6,227 bases of DNA, from assembly GCA_027346125.1 (NCBI GenBank), contig DAIEST010000007.1, positions 1-6,227 of the forward strand, read 5' to 3'. The position numbers and the translations under genes are program-made. Below are positions 1-6,132 of this stretch, piece after piece. Source of the stretch: Leptospirillum sp. (GTDB taxonomy: Bacteria; Nitrospirota; Leptospirillia; Leptospirillales; Leptospirillaceae). The notes under the pieces are model-generated. The model was not told the origin of the DNA. It ran no database searches and worked only from the letters and a program-made list of their open reading frames with translations. Each line of letters opens with the position of its first letter. Position 1 is the stretch's first letter.

Positions 1-1379
1 CTCATCATCTCGTAACCGGTGGCGAGGTTGTCGAAACGGGTGCAGAAACCGATATAAGCCAGGGGAACAGAGCCAATCGGACCATTCCTTTGTTTGCCAA
101 TAATGACCTCCGCCTTTCCATGGCTTTCCTTGTTTTCAGGGTGATAAACCTCATCCCGATAAATAAACAGGACAACGTCCGCATCCTGCTCGATCGCTCC
201 CGATTCCCGGAGATCCGCAAGGATCGGTTTTTTATCTTTTGGTCTGTTTTCGACAGCCCTCGAAAGCTGTGCCAAGGCAATCACCGGAATCCCCAACTCT
301 TTGGCCAGCGCCTTCAGAGACCGGGAAATTTCGGAGATTTCCTGTTCACGGTTATCCGTTCGTTGAGAACCTTTAACCAATTGAAGATAGTCCACAACGA
401 TCAACCCCAGATCCTTGACCTGATTCTTCAATCTTCGGGCACGTGCCCGAAGGTCAAAAACCGTCAAGTCTCCAGAATCATCAATGAAAAGGGGGACATC
501 GCTCGCCTCGCCAAAGGCATCCATCACGGCTCGCCAGTCGTCCCCCTGCAACTGTCCGGTTCTTAACCGCCATGAATCGACTCTGCTCTGGGAGCTGATC
601 AACCGCAGAAACAGCTGCTCCTTGGACATCTCCAGACTAAAAACACCTACAGGTTTTCTGAGCTCGAAGGAAACATGTTGGGCAATTCCCATCGCAAAAG
701 CGGTTTTCCCCATCGCCGGACGCCCTGCGACAATAATCAGGTCGGAAGGATGAAAACCCGTTGTCATCCGGTCCAGATCAATAAAACCGGAAGGCAGACC
801 GATCACCGGATCACTGATATCCCTGGAGCGGAGCTCTTCCAGTCTTTTGAACTGGGCATCGAGATATGGGACGTCCCCGATACGGACAAATCCTGCAGAA
901 GTGCGGTTTGCGCCAATTTCCAGGATCCTGCGTTCGGCGAGATCCAAAAGAAATTCGATCTCCTCCGATTCCTCATATCCTTTCTGGGCAATTTCTTCAG
1001 CCGCAATAATCAGTTTTCGATAAATCCCCTTTTCTTTCAGAAGGTTCGCATAATGCTTTGCATTTGCGGCCGTGGGAACAATAAAGCTGAGTTCCTCGAT
1101 ATAAACGGATCCACCCGTCAGCCCGCTCCAGCCCTTCTTGTTCAGAAGGTCAGACAAGGTAACCGAGTCGATCGGGACCCGCTTTTCCGACATCTCCCGC
1201 ATGGTGGAATAAATTTTCCGATGGGCATCGAGGGAGAAGTCATCCTCTTTCAATGAATCCCCTATCTCTGTCAACACCTCGTTATTCATGAGGATGGAGC
1301 CCAGAAACGATTTCTCCGCTTCCAGAGATTGGGGAAGGTTCTTCAGAATCTGCGAACGGGTTTTGCGTGCTGGAGGCAT
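1..1379 (-). CDS. dnaB: Replicative DNA helicase DnaB (3' end cut by window edge)
   Basis: Hexameric replicative helicase that unwinds the duplex at the fork and binds primase. Translation from the ATG at 1379-1377 gives 459 residues before the left edge. The N-terminal domain opens with PQSLEAEKSFLGSIL (from residue 16), typical of DnaB. The RecA-like C-terminal domain carries the Walker A motif GRPAMGKT (219-226), the H1a segment SLEMS (248-252) with its glutamate E250, Walker B ending in D330-YLQ, the H4 segment ADLRESGAIEQDAD (388-401) and KQRNGPIG (429-436) with the arginine-finger region. The last residues seen, TRFDN then LATGYEMM, correspond to the extreme C-terminus in relatives of about 440-470 residues, so only a few codons are missing. 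There is no intein and no frameshift. The start lies 6 bp after the hisZ stop; a weak AGG at 1391-1389, 9 nt upstream, lies inside the last hisZ codons. The gene is probably co-transcribed with hisZ. Identification is near certain. Confidence 0.97.
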   Translation of the reverse strand, partial: MPPARKTRSQILKNLPQSLEAEKSFLGSILMNNEVLTEIGDSLKEDDFSLDAHRKIYSTMREMSEKRVPIDSVTLSDLLNKKGWSGLTGGSVYIEELSFIVPTAANAKHYANLLKEKGIYRKLIIAAEEIAQKGYEESEEIEFLLDLAERRILEIGANRTSAGFVRIGDVPYLDAQFKRLEELRSRDISDPVIGLPSGFIDLDRMTTGFHPSDLIIVAGRPAMGKTAFAMGIAQHVSFELRKPVGVFSLEMSKEQLFLRLISSQSRVDSWRLRTGQLQGDDWRAVMDAFGEASDVPLFIDDSGDLTVFDLRARARRLKNQVKDLGLIVVDYLQLVKGSQRTDNREQEISEISRSLKALAKELGIPVIALAQLSRAVENRPKDKKPILADLRESGAIEQDADVVLFIYRDEVYHPENKESHGKAEVIIGKQRNGPIGSVPLAYIGFCTRFDNLATGYEMM

Positions 1380-1385
1380 ATGGGG

Positions 1386-2705
1386 TTACCTGTTCCCAAG
1401 GCAAGAGAAAATCCGTTCGGGATCCAGATTCTCAAGACGGAGAGGATGGGGATCAAGGCCGGGACGAGAAAGAAGGAATCCGCTACCGTCCCAGCGCAGA
1501 AGGCATCTGATGCTATCGGCACGGTGTACCGATGCACCCGTACTCATTTGTCCAAAAGCAACAGAGACGCCAAGAGACCGAAGATCGCTGGCCAGGATGG
1601 AGAGACGTTCCGCAATGTCAGGGTTGTCTGAAGGAAGCATGATCTCAAGACCATTGGCGATTTCATGTTCATTGGGTCCCGAAAGGATCCCTTCAATCCG
1701 GTTCATATGGAACGCAAATCCTGTGGCAGGGATTTTCCGACCGAAAAGAGCCGGGAGAGAGTCGTACCTTCCGCCGGAAGCCAGTTCCTGATAGGTCCCT
1801 TTCGTGTAAAGATGAAAAATCATCCCGGAATAGTAGGGTCCGCTAGGGTTCAATGCAAAATCCACCCGGATCAGTTCACGATTGCCTGGAGCGATCAGCA
1901 GAAGAATCTCGACCAGATAGGATGCCTGGACGGCAATCTCGTTCGATAGATTGAAGATCGGATCCTGCCTGAGAAGTTCGAGGGCTTCCTCAACGTTATA
2001 GGTACGCCCCAGAAGGATATCCAGCGATCTTAAGACCTGGGGATCGGTTTTGTTTCTGGAGGAAAGCAGATCGCTCAGGACAAGACTGTCGTGGGCATAG
2101 AAAAATCGCTGGAGATCTGTCTTCCTGTCTGGAGAAAGGTTCTTTCCGATCAGATGCAGAAGTGATTTCTGGAGACCGCAATGAGCCAGAGAAAGGACTG
2201 GGTCAGAAAGACCGAGTCTCTGAGCGCCTTCAAGGCAAAGAGAAAGAATCTCCCAGTCGGCCCTGCTCCCGCCTTCCCCGAACAATTCGACACCGGTCTG
2301 AAGCAGTTCCCGTTCCAGAATATGATGATCCTCGTGACGAAAGACGGAAGTGCTGTAGGAATAACGTTGAATCGGATCCGTCTGCGCATCCCCCTGGGCT
2401 ACGAGGCGTGCAATCTGGGCAGTGGCATCCGGTCGAAGGATGAGGACATGTCCTGATCCCCTGTCCTGCAGTGTATAGGCCTTGTTCTGGAGAATGGGAT
2501 CCAGTCCGGGTCCCAGGGAGTCCAGATATTCGAATGCGGGCAATGTGATCTCCGCATATCCCCAGAGAGCAAAGAGGTTCAGAAGGCGTGCCGTTGAATC
2601 TCGACGAAAGGTTGCAATACGAGAAAAAACGGGGCCCACTCCTTTTGGAGTGTGGCCCCGGATAAGTTTAGCCGACGGTGCTGGTTCGGATGAGGCTTTT
2701 TTCAT
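1386..2705 (-). CDS. hisZ: ATP phosphoribosyltransferase regulatory subunit HisZ
   Basis: HisZ is a catalytically dead paralogue of histidyl-tRNA synthetase that forms an octamer with short-form HisG and makes the first step of histidine synthesis active and histidine-sensitive. The 439-residue protein has the class II synthetase core: a motif-1-like helix and strand (about 36-62), LRPDATAQIAR (90-100), a motif-2 segment FRHEDHHILERELLQTGVELFG (122-143; key residues R123, E125, G138, E140) and SGGRYD (310-315). In true HisRS the second histidine motif reads RGLDYYTG. Here it is NPSGPYYSG (286-294), without the catalytic arginine, which favours HisZ over HisRS. After about residue 350 there is an extra C-terminal section (EIMLPSDNPDIAERL onward) resembling the start of the HisRS anticodon-binding domain. 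It makes the protein longer than many HisZ of about 320-400 residues. The ATG overlaps the serA TGA (ATGA). There is only a weak GGGA at 2712-2709, so translation is probably coupled to serA. Confidence 0.88.
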   Translation of the reverse strand: MKKASSEPAPSAKLIRGHTPKGVGPVFSRIATFRRDSTARLLNLFALWGYAEITLPAFEYLDSLGPGLDPILQNKAYTLQDRGSGHVLILRPDATAQIARLVAQGDAQTDPIQRYSYSTSVFRHEDHHILERELLQTGVELFGEGGSRADWEILSLCLEGAQRLGLSDPVLSLAHCGLQKSLLHLIGKNLSPDRKTDLQRFFYAHDSLVLSDLLSSRNKTDPQVLRSLDILLGRTYNVEEALELLRQDPIFNLSNEIAVQASYLVEILLLIAPGNRELIRVDFALNPSGPYYSGMIFHLYTKGTYQELASGGRYDSLPALFGRKIPATGFAFHMNRIEGILSGPNEHEIANGLEIMLPSDNPDIAERLSILASDLRSLGVSVAFGQMSTGASVHRADSIRCLLRWDGSGFLLSRPGLDPHPLRLENLDPERIFSCLGNR

Positions 2706-4309
2706 CGTTCCCGTGCGGGGAGATGCAGAACCTTGAGAGTGAGGACATTCGGAATTTTTCGAAGTTCATCCAAAAGACTGGAATCAATGTTGTTGTCGAC
2801 CCCAATCAATGAGACAGCTTTCCCGCCAGGAAAATCCCGACCAAACTGCATACGTGAAATGTTGACATTGTGTTTTCCGAGAATCGTCCCGACTGCGCCG
2901 ACGACTCCGGGCTGATCATGATTGGTGAGATAAAGCATGGTTGGCTCAGGAACCACTTCAACAGCGAGATTGTCCATCGAGACAATCCGGTAATCCTTGC
3001 GCTGGAACACAGAGCCAGAAATCTGATGCTGGATATTGTTCGAAGAAATCTTGAGCGTCAGGAGCCCCATATAATCACCATGATGAGACGATCGAACTTC
3101 TACCACCTCGATCCCGCGATCTTTGGCAAGAATCGGCGCATTGACTTCATTGACACGGGTATCAAGGATAGGTGCAAGAATCCCTTTCAAGGCGGCAATC
3201 GTCAAGGGTGCGGTCGAAAGATTTGCAACATCCCCCCCATACTCAAGCGTTACTTTGCTGATGGGATCAGACTGGATTTGTGCGATCACCGACCCCATGA
3301 TTTCCGCAAGTGTGAGGTACGGCCCCAGGATGGCCATCTCTTCAGGCGGCACAGAAGGAAGATTCGCAGCATAACGGATAATCCCCTTCCCCAGGTAGTC
3401 CACCATCTGATCTGCAATGGCCAGCGCGACATTTTCCTGTGCTTCTTTCGTGGCCGCACCGATATGGGGAGTGGAGATGAAGTTGTCGAGCTTCAGCAGA
3501 GGGTGGTCTGCCGGAACCGGTTCCTGAACAAATACATCAAAGGCCGCTCCTGCCACCTGCCCCGACTGAAGGGCTTCCGCGAGATCATTCTCGTCGACGA
3601 TACCACCTCTGGCGCAGTTGACGATGTAGACCCCCTTCTTCATTTTCGAAAGGGTTTCCTTGTTGATCAGGCCCGTGGTCTCAGCAGTGAGAGGCGTATG
3701 GACCGTAATGAAATCCGCCCGCTGAAAAAGCTCATCCAGCGGAACCGGATGAACGCCGGACTTTTCCGCAACCTCCGGGGTAAGGTATGGATCAAAGGCA
3801 ATGACATTCATGGAAAGCCCGTGGGCGATATGGGCCACATGCTGACCGATTTTCCCCATACCGACAATGCCAAGCGTCTTCTGGAAGAGTTCCACGCCCA
3901 TAAACTTGCTTTTTTCCCATTTCCCCGACCGATTCGAAGCATTGGCCTGTGGAATCCGGCGGGCCATGGACATCAAGAGAGACATCGTATGTTCAGCGGT
4001 GGTGACGGTATTTCCTCCAGGGGTATTCATCACGACAATTCCACGGGCAGTAGCGGCCTCAAGGTCAACATTGTCGAGTCCCGCGCCTGCGCGGCCGATA
4101 ACCTTCAACCTCGTGGCAGAAGCCAATATCTCCTTCGTCACCCGGGTTCCGCTACGGATCACCAGACCATCGTAATTGGCAACTTCCAAAGCAAGTTCAG
4201 CCGGGGAGAGCTTTGTTTTCATCTCCACATGAAATCCGGCTTTCTGGAATATTTTGACCCCATCCTCAGAAATGGCGTCACTGATCAAAATACGAATTTC
4301 AGACGACAA
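2702..4309 (-). CDS. serA: D-3-phosphoglycerate dehydrogenase, long ACT-domain form
   Basis: This cytoplasmic NAD-dependent enzyme oxidises 3-phosphoglycerate to 3-phosphohydroxypyruvate, the first step of serine synthesis. The 535 residues follow the long (Mycobacterium/animal-like) layout. A substrate-binding half includes RSGTRVTKEIL (52-62) and IGRAGAGLDNVDLEAA (71-86). The Rossmann domain has GIVGMGKIG (147-155). The catalytic set is R234 in NCARGGIVDE, E263 in VFVQEP and H282 in STPHIGAAT. An intervening ASB-type domain follows (about 320-450), then a C-terminal ACT domain (about 457-530, LTNHDQPGVVGAVGTIL), the usual site of serine feedback inhibition. The start codon is TTG (4309-4307), chosen because it sits 5 nt after a strong GAGGAGG and gives the expected N-terminus SSEIRILISD; no closer ATG fits. 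It follows the aminotransferase gene by 16 bp and overlaps hisZ by 4 bp. Identification is very secure; serine inhibition is inferred from the ACT domain. Confidence 0.97.
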   Translation of the reverse strand: MSSEIRILISDAISEDGVKIFQKAGFHVEMKTKLSPAELALEVANYDGLVIRSGTRVTKEILASATRLKVIGRAGAGLDNVDLEAATARGIVVMNTPGGNTVTTAEHTMSLLMSMARRIPQANASNRSGKWEKSKFMGVELFQKTLGIVGMGKIGQHVAHIAHGLSMNVIAFDPYLTPEVAEKSGVHPVPLDELFQRADFITVHTPLTAETTGLINKETLSKMKKGVYIVNCARGGIVDENDLAEALQSGQVAGAAFDVFVQEPVPADHPLLKLDNFISTPHIGAATKEAQENVALAIADQMVDYLGKGIIRYAANLPSVPPEEMAILGPYLTLAEIMGSVIAQIQSDPISKVTLEYGGDVANLSTAPLTIAALKGILAPILDTRVNEVNAPILAKDRGIEVVEVRSSHHGDYMGLLTLKISSNNIQHQISGSVFQRKDYRIVSMDNLAVEVVPEPTMLYLTNHDQPGVVGAVGTILGKHNVNISRMQFGRDFPGGKAVSLIGVDNNIDSSLLDELRKIPNVLTLKVLHLPARER

Positions 4310-4314
4310 GACAG

Positions 4315-4321
4315 CCTCCTC
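4315..4321 (-). promoter_or_regulatory. Ribosome binding site of serA that fixes its TTG start
   Basis: On the minus strand this reads GAGGAGG, an almost full match to the 16S rRNA anti-Shine-Dalgarno sequence, with a 5-nt spacer (CTGTC) before the TTG at 4309. It lies 4 nt past the aminotransferase stop codon, in the 16-bp gap between the two genes. A strong site may compensate for the weak TTG initiator. Confidence 0.85.
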
Positions 4322-4325
4322 AGCA

Positions 4326-5471
4326 TTATTCCTGAATCAAAATCTCCTGTGCCTTCGCAACTCCTGATCCGAGGGGACTCTTTTTATACCCCATCCGCAC
4401 CAGCACCATCTCAACACCGCTTACCGCGGTAATTACGTCAAACACGTCCGAATAACCCATATGAGAAAGACGGAAAACCTTCCCCTTCAATTGATCCTGA
4501 CCACCTGCCGCGGTGATTCCATACTGGTCCCGAAGGTTCTTGTATACCGCCTGGCCATCAATTCCTTCGGGGGAAACGACTGCAGTAAGCGCAGCGGAAG
4601 GCAGATCCTTTGCAAAAACCTCCAGACCAAATCCCTTGACCCCTTCACGGGTGGCTTTTGCCAATCGAGCGTGCCGGGAAAAGATCTTTTCAAGCCCTTC
4701 TGCGCGCATCATCTTGAGGGATTCCGCAAGTCCGATCCAGAGAGTGACTGCCGGCGTCCATGCGTTGCTATCCTTTAGCAGATTATCTTTCTCCCGCTTA
4801 AGGTCCAGGTAGAATCTGGGACATTTTGCAGAAGCCTGAAGTTTCCATGCTTTTTCGCTTACTCCGATGAAGGCCAGTCCAGGAGGAAGCATCAACGCTT
4901 TCTGGGAACCGGTGATCAAGACGTCAATTCCCCACTCGTCCATCGGAAGATTTACCACTCCCAGTGCAGTAATCGCATCGACCACAAGAATCGTATTTTC
5001 CCGTGAGCGGGTTATCCCGGCAAGTTTTTGCACATCATGGGCAACACCGGTAGATGTTTCACTGGCCTGCACGTACACACCGCGAATGGAATCATCCTTG
5101 GAGAGAAGGTCGGCAACCAGATTGACATCAACCGATTTTCCCCACTCAACCTTGACTTCGATAGGCGTGACTCCGAATGCCTGGGCTATTTTCAGCCAAC
5201 GCTCTCCGAACTTCCCTCCGTTAATGGCAATGACCTTGTCTCCGGGAGACATAAAGTTGGAGATGGAAGCCTCCATTCCGGCTGTTCCACTGCCGGCAAC
5301 TGTCAGAACCTCTTGCGATGTCTGGAAAAGCCACTTGAGATCGCTTCTGACCTGCTGGATGATCGGAATAAAGTCGGGAGAACGATGATGAATGATCGGT
5401 CTGGACATTGCCAGCAGGATGTCTGGAGGGACAGGTGTCGGACCGGGAGCCAAAAGGTATTGTTTTTTCAT
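4326..5471 (-). CDS. Class V PLP-dependent aminotransferase (serine/alanine-glyoxylate or phosphoserine type)
   Basis: A 381-residue fold-type I aminotransferase of the serine-pyruvate / alanine-glyoxylate family (COG0075-like). It opens with the family signature LLAPGPTPVPPDIL (6-19) and RPIIHHRSPDF (24-34). The PLP phosphate cradle is GSGTAGMEA (60-68), the pyridine-nitrogen aspartate is D165 in LVVDAITALG, the Schiff-base lysine is K191 in TGSQKALMLPPG, and the substrate-carboxylate arginine is R334 in FRLSHMGY. All key residues are present and the length is normal. The ATG at 5471 follows AAGGAG (5486-5481) by 9 nt and places the signature at the N-terminus; a longer TTG-started frame from 5582 would add 37 unrelated residues that translate the ribosome site. 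The serA gene follows by 16 bp. I infer it aminates 3-phosphohydroxypyruvate in place of SerC, but a serine:glyoxylate or alanine:glyoxylate role cannot be excluded from sequence alone. It is the first gene of the leftward cluster. Confidence 0.93.
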   Translation of the reverse strand: MKKQYLLAPGPTPVPPDILLAMSRPIIHHRSPDFIPIIQQVRSDLKWLFQTSQEVLTVAGSGTAGMEASISNFMSPGDKVIAINGGKFGERWLKIAQAFGVTPIEVKVEWGKSVDVNLVADLLSKDDSIRGVYVQASETSTGVAHDVQKLAGITRSRENTILVVDAITALGVVNLPMDEWGIDVLITGSQKALMLPPGLAFIGVSEKAWKLQASAKCPRFYLDLKREKDNLLKDSNAWTPAVTLWIGLAESLKMMRAEGLEKIFSRHARLAKATREGVKGFGLEVFAKDLPSAALTAVVSPEGIDGQAVYKNLRDQYGITAAGGQDQLKGKVFRLSHMGYSDVFDVITAVSGVEMVLVRMGYKKSPLGSGVAKAQEILIQE

Positions 5472-5480
5472 GAACGAAAA

Positions 5481-5486
5481 CTCCTT
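5481..5486 (-). promoter_or_regulatory. Ribosome binding site of the aminotransferase gene
   Basis: Minus-strand AAGGAG followed by T and 9 nt from the site to the ATG at 5471. It supports the 381-residue start over the upstream TTG at 5582, because it would lie inside the coding sequence of the longer form. Confidence 0.8.
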
Positions 5487-5570
5487 GGGTAATGATTGGG
5501 AAATGAGCAGGCACCCGGCCTGTGACCACCGGAAACACGATTGGAAATGTCCGGAAGCGAATTCGGGAAT

Positions 5571-5600
5571 CACTTGGATCAAATCCGTCTAAGCCAAGTG
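5571..5600. repeat. 7-bp perfect inverted repeat in the aminotransferase leader
   Basis: CACTTGG (5571-5577) and CCAAGTG (5594-5600) are exact complements around a 16-nt centre. It lies between the proposed start of transcription and the aminotransferase ribosome site, so it could be an operator or a leader hairpin. A repeat of this size and spacing is expected about once by chance in 660 bp, so I attach no function. Confidence 0.4.
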
Positions 5601-5624
5601 CGCCTAAGAATTTTAAACCCTGTG

Positions 5625-5653
5625 AAGATACAACAGGAGCCAATAAAAGACAA
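5625..5653 (-). promoter_or_regulatory. Candidate sigma70 promoter of the aminotransferase-serA-hisZ-dnaB cluster
   Basis: On the minus strand, TTGTCT (5653-5648, 4 of 6 consensus) and TATCTT (5630-5625, 4 of 6) are separated by exactly 17 nt. Transcription would start near 5618 and leave a leader of about 145 nt. A TAAAAT at 5615-5610 and a TATAAG at 5808-5803 are alternative -10 boxes but lack a good -35 at the right distance. This is a weak, prediction-only call. Confidence 0.3.
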
Positions 5654-5709
5654 GGAGCGGGATCGATCATCTTTGGACAGAAAACAATCACACACCCTCA
5701 ACCCGCTCC
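5654..5709. repeat. 8-bp perfect GC-rich inverted repeat with 40-nt centre
   Basis: GGAGCGGG (5654-5661) is an exact complement of CCCGCTCC (5702-5709). The inner arm directly abuts the proposed -35 box at 5653-5648. It may be a binding site pair or the base of a long hairpin. No U-rich run directly follows on either strand that would make it a standard terminator. Chance expectation for such a pair within 60 nt is roughly 0.6 in this region. Confidence 0.35.
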
Positions 5710-5940
5710 AAACGGAAACACCATTGCGACAGCATCCATTGAAGCCCGGGTTCATGCAGTCGGTCTCAGCTACATCCCAGCAAGAAAATATTTCCGCCCT
5801 CTCTTATAGGAATGCCCCGATATTCAATAAAATCAGAGATCATGAAAATACCTATCAATGTTTTTTCTGAATCGACCAAGAATAGAAGAGATTCATCAAT
5901 TCATCATATGTCTACAGTGCCATGATTTGAGCCACTCTAG

Positions 5941-5970
5941 GTGACAACCATCAATTTTATTATTGATACT
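5941..5970 (+). promoter_or_regulatory. Candidate sigma70 promoter of the rightward gene
   Basis: GTGACA (5941-5946, 5 of 6 consensus) and GATACT (5965-5970, 4 of 6) are 18 nt apart in an AT-rich stretch, predicting a start near 5977 and a leader of about 156 nt that contains the whole structured element. An inverted repeat ATCAAT-N6-ATTGAT (5950-5967) fills the spacer, and an imperfect dyad (5912-5940) sits directly upstream. An alternative is TAAAAT at 6091-6096 with a poor -35 (TGGATC, 6069-6074), which would give a short leader without the element. Confidence 0.35.
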
Positions 5971-5987
5971 GAATACAGAAATGAGAG

Positions 5988-6082
5988 TCCTTGCTCCTGT
6001 AGTGTGTAGCCACGCTGGAAACAGCGGTTGTGGATTTGGCTCTTTACAGGAGCGCTTCCATCTCCGGATGGATCAACTCCAT
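5988..6082 (+). promoter_or_regulatory. Candidate structured RNA leader (possible cis-regulatory element)
   Basis: The + strand folds into a long stem in three tiers. The outer tier pairs GCTCCTGTA (5993-6001) with TACAGGAGC (6045-6053), 9 bp. The middle tier pairs AGCCA (6008-6012) with TGGCT (6037-6041), 5 bp. The inner tier pairs CGCTG (6013-6017) with CAGCG (6022-6026), 5 bp, closed by a GAAA tetraloop. The middle and inner tiers stack directly on the 5' side; a 10-nt bulge lies on the 3' side and a 6/3 internal loop separates the outer tier. A second hairpin follows: TCCATC (6057-6062), loop TCCG, GATGGA (6067-6072). GNRA and C(UNCG)G loops are stable only in this orientation, which matches the downstream gene. 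I do not recognise the conserved core of any riboswitch class I know. A purely structural role such as mRNA stability is an alternative. Confidence 0.55.
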
Positions 6083-6118
6083 GCCGAATCTAAAATCCTT
6101 ACAAATTCACCCTTAAGC

Positions 6119-6124
6119 AAGGAG
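6119..6124 (+). promoter_or_regulatory. Ribosome binding site of the rightward gene
   Basis: AAGGAG with an 8-nt spacer to the ATG at 6133. Stretches complementary to it lie upstream: TCCTTGC (5988-5994) can pair with GCAAGGA (6117-6123), TCCTT (6096-6100) can pair with AAGGA, and CCTT (6111-6114) could form a small local hairpin with AAGG (6119-6122). The site could therefore be masked in some folds. Confidence 0.85.
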
Positions 6125-6132
6125 TAAGCCTA

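Larger units (their letters stand above)
5472..6132. other. 661-bp divergent intergenic region without a convincing gene
   Basis: This lies between the start of the leftward aminotransferase gene and the start of the rightward signal-peptide gene. Open frames exist on both strands (for example 5541-5870 on +), but they have no ribosome site at a sensible distance, no recognisable motif and low-complexity composition. The right part (about 5820-5985) is clearly more AT-rich than the genes, as expected for a promoter region. It holds a perfect 8-nt tandem repeat ATTCATCA x2 (5891-5906), several short inverted repeats, and the structured leader described separately. I see no tRNA, rRNA, CRISPR repeat or insertion sequence ends. 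Confidence 0.75.

Noticed and set aside
1..1379. Possible intein in dnaB, a frequent insertion host.
   Set aside because: The helicase motifs follow one another at normal spacing and the protein has normal length, so there is no insertion.
2870..4432. A 520-codon open frame on the + strand, antisense to serA.
   Set aside because: It is a by-product of the codon usage of serA on the other strand. Its translation has no family motif, it lacks a good ribosome site, and the serA reading has all catalytic residues.
4326..5582. Longer form of the aminotransferase starting at a TTG at 5582.
   Set aside because: The extra 37 residues match no family N-terminus and translate the ribosome site at 5486-5481; the ATG at 5471 gives the canonical start.
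5745..5785. Minus-strand segment with tRNA-like words (GGGATGTAGCTGAGA and GAACCCGGG).
   Set aside because: No anticodon stem, T-arm or acceptor pairing can be built around it at tRNA distances.
5832..5873. Possible terminator-like TCAGA...TTTTTTCTGA structure.
   Set aside because: The stem is AT-only, interrupted and weak, and there is no gene on the + strand ending before it.
5891..5906. Perfect tandem repeat ATTCATCA x2 as a possible start of a repeat array.
   Set aside because: There are only two units with no spacer and no further copies nearby; it is noted in the intergenic entry but carries no evident function.
5630..6053. Repeated word GCTCCTGT/ACAGGAGC at 5633-5640, 5993-6000 and 6046-6053, and the near match GCTCCTGTWGT shared by both sides of the divergent region.
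   Set aside because: Matches of this length are expected several times by chance within 660 bp compared with itself; two of the three are simply the arms of the leader stem.
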